NCBI RefSeq assembly: GCF_016801865.2 | Contig: NC_068937.1 | Coordinates: 136,722,455-136,786,454 of the forward strand | Source of the DNA: Culex pipiens pallens | Lineage: Eukaryota; Arthropoda; Insecta; Diptera; Culicidae | Direction of reading: 5' to 3' | Length of the DNA: 64,000 nucleotides | Shown: positions 62,171 to 64,000 of the stretch, one piece after another | Layout of the letters: each line of letters begins with the position of its first letter | Position numbering within the stretch: position 1 is the stretch's first letter | Translations under genes and position numbers: made by a program | Notes under the pieces: generated by a model | Seen by the model: the letters and a program-made list of their open reading frames with translations, nothing else | The model's database searches: none | Told to the model about the DNA's origin: nothing

Positions 62171-63760
62171 TTACATTGTAAATTTTTTAGCTGAATATCA
62201 TTATAAAATAAACAAATTAAATTCACATTTTTCGCAAAATGCTAGAGATCTGCTCTTGGGTGAGAAATGCCGAGCATGCAAACGCAACCCTCGAAAATTG
62301 TGGTCGCGACGGCGGTGGGGGAAGAAAACTATTTTATTGTATTTTAATAAAAATATTTTCTCCACAAACCTCCTCCCCGTTATCGTTGGGGAGCCACACG
62401 GCTCGAACCTGAATGAAGTGCCCCCACCCAACAATTTGAGGCAGCTTTGGGTGGTGGTCGTTTATAAAATTTGCTGCCCACCTTTTCAAATTTTAATTAA
62501 ATTTAGAACCTCAACTTTTTTTCGTCACACTGCTTTTGTTCTATCCACCCGCCGCACTTCAAAAAGCTTATCAAAAAGAGTTGATTCATTTGGGGTGGTG
62601 GTGTGTCTCATTCAAACCCGGAGCGCACTTGAACTCGCTTAGCCCCGGCTCAGCCGGGCTTTTCAACACCCACTTCAACACCGACAAACTATGTTTTTCC
62701 TTCCCCGATTGATGAAATAATATTTTATTGATACTAAATTTTCAAACGCCTACTCGAATGAGGAGTCTCCCCCGCCCCTCCCATACCAAATTTTATTACC
62801 TACGCCCCTGACTTTCGAAATGATCGATGAAAATCGCATGGCCTGCCACGCAACTGTGGTGACACACACACGGACCAGGGGGCGTCCCCCCTCCCCCCTT
62901 CACTCTAATAGCAAATCACAACAGATCGCACAAAAAAGCAGATCCCCCCTGGAGAAATTAGTTCCAAAACGAAATTAATTTTCAGGTCCGTAGAGTTTGG
63001 AACGAATGGAGCGGGGGAGGGGGAAGTCCTCGGCTTTTGTGTCTGGTTTGCGTGCGTGGGTGGTGGCAGCCATATTTGTCAGTGTATGAAGGGTACAAAT
63101 TTGCTACCCCTCCACCCCACTCGCACAAACATCGGGATAACTGGGTTAGATAAAACAGAAATCGTAAACAGATTTGATGAGTTGGTGGTGGTGGTGGTGC
63201 CTGTGACTCGAAAAGCGCCGGCTCTCCGGAACATAATACAATTTCGAGTTTGATGACATGTCGACTGGCCGCCGGTGGTGGTCGTGGTGAGGGCGCAGAG
63301 GTGAACCGCTTCTTTTGCTGTGGGGGACAATTTTCGGCTTTAATTGGTTGTGAAATGGCGTTGGAGGATGTGGGTTGTTTAAAGGTGGTTTTCAGTTTTC
63401 GTTCATTTCTAGACCATAGTTCTTGCTGAAATTCCATTAGAGTTTGTTGAAATAAATTCGAAATCATTAAACTAAATATTTAGACAATCAATACAAAAAT
63501 ATATTAAAAACAATCAATCATATTAAGAAATATTTTTTAACGTGTCCAAATTTCTTTTTTGTAAAATATGTCTTGCAGTTACAATTGAGATTTCTAAAAT
63601 ACCTAACAGAAACAACAGATTTTACAATTTAAAAAAAAAACCGATACAAGATTTTACTAATTTAATTTATTTTTTTTCATTCGAGAAATAAAGCCCCCTC
63701 CCCTTCGAAATTTCTCTAATAAACCGGGGGGCAAAAATAGTTGCATTACTCTAATCTATC
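62171..63760. other. Single-copy-looking block with a repeat trace at its end
   Basis: GC-rich patches at 62,380-62,660 and 62,760-63,330, with GGTGGTGGTGGTGGTG at 63,184. Frames of 161 codons (minus, 62,982-63,467) and 128 codons (plus, 62,256-62,642) are rich in P, S, T or R without a domain. At 63,680-63,745 GCCCCCTCCCC...GGGGGGCAAAAATAGTTGCAT is a trace of the Harbinger-like family. Confidence 0.35.
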
Positions 63761-63764
63761 TATA

Positions 63765-64000
63765 TATATATAAAAAATTTCGACGGTTTTGTTCGAACGC
63801 GAATCAGTTCAATACGGAGCGTCGGATCGAGGTGCTTTTTATTGCGTTGGGTTCGTATAAGCCCAAGGAAGGTTCTTACGCTAACTAATTGACACTTTGG
63901 CCACTTTGGAGCCGATTCCGGAGCATCGGCAAATTGTATGGAGAAAGTTACGTATAATCATATTTTGATCACAGGAGGCTGAATAAGCAAAAAATCAAAA
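63765..64000 (+). mobile_element. Helitron-like element, copy 2 (cut by window end)
   Basis: TATATATATATAAAAAATTTC then GACGGTTTTGTTCGAACGCG and AATCAGTTCAATACGGAGCG lead into ~220 bp that match 5,595-5,825 closely. The TATATATA-rich start resembles insect Helitron 5' ends, as recalled. The right end lies outside the window. Confidence 0.5.

Noticed and set aside
62982..63467. 161-codon minus-strand frame with proline runs
   Set aside because: Runs come from GGTGGTGGTGG simple sequence; no domain.

Overview
The window looks like non-coding DNA from a culicine mosquito, most probably Culex. The evidence is the AT-rich background, the density of short terminal-inverted-repeat (TIR) elements, tRNA-derived SINEs, and several repeat termini that I recognise as mosquito-like from memory (GATCCCGAGCAGACGG, TGGGTAATTCTCCGCC, TACCGTAAACCGGGG). 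The species call is an inference; no search was run. I found no intact protein-coding gene, rRNA gene, functional tRNA gene or CRISPR array. The open frames in the window are short, lack recognisable domains, and mostly fall inside repeats or are made by them. It is best read as an intergenic desert or one very long intron.

Layout. (1) 1-1,990 is a nest of elements: an old TIR element hit by a foldback MITE and a poly-A-tailed retrofragment. (2) 4,615-5,354 is a 160-bp MITE split by a 557-bp composite SINE with a 19-bp target site duplication (TSD). (3) 8.1-8.8 kb holds two copies of an abundant MITE family with a GTAAAATTAC core. (4) 13.7-17.1 kb holds two tandem arrays, a 1.4-kb TIR element that splits one of them, and a 1.3-kb element with GGTCCACTA termini. 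(5) 20.2-23.7 kb holds a Harbinger-like element containing a hAT-like element, a 261-bp tandem duplication, and a 0.9-kb element with CGGGGTGACTTTGATAG termini. (6) 25.4-26.2 kb is a 9-bp minisatellite. (7) 28.4-30.6 kb is a 1.9-kb near-perfect palindrome inserted in a MITE. (8) 33.3-42.5 kb holds further MITEs, microhairpins, and an inverted pair of 0.6-kb repeats, one carrying a SINE. (9) 45.7-51.3 kb holds a hAT-like MITE with an 8-bp TSD, a 41-bp degenerate minisatellite, a GTAGGGGG-terminated element, and a TA-flanked MITE carrying a tRNA-like core. (10) 52.4-53.0 kb and 58.0-58.2 kb are simple arrays. (11) 59.3 kb has a decayed retrotransposon Gag knuckle. (12) 61.3-62.0 kb is a second foldback. 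(13) The window ends in a second copy of a Helitron-like 5' end.

Between these lie blocks of 0.5-4 kb that are richer in GC and appear single-copy here (for example 6.3-8.0, 18.1-19.7, 31.4-32.5, 42.8-44.1, 53.1-54.1, 56.8-57.8, 58.2-59.2 and 60.0-61.3 kb). They are the only places where an exon or enhancer could sit. One weak exon candidate is noted at 60.52-60.65 kb.

Nothing here works as a multi-gene system. The most informative content is structural: nested insertions with TSDs and empty sites that give relative ages, two long foldbacks sharing an exact 20-bp motif, a SINE with two oppositely oriented tRNA-like units, a family of ~75-bp microelements, and several small hairpins of unknown function.
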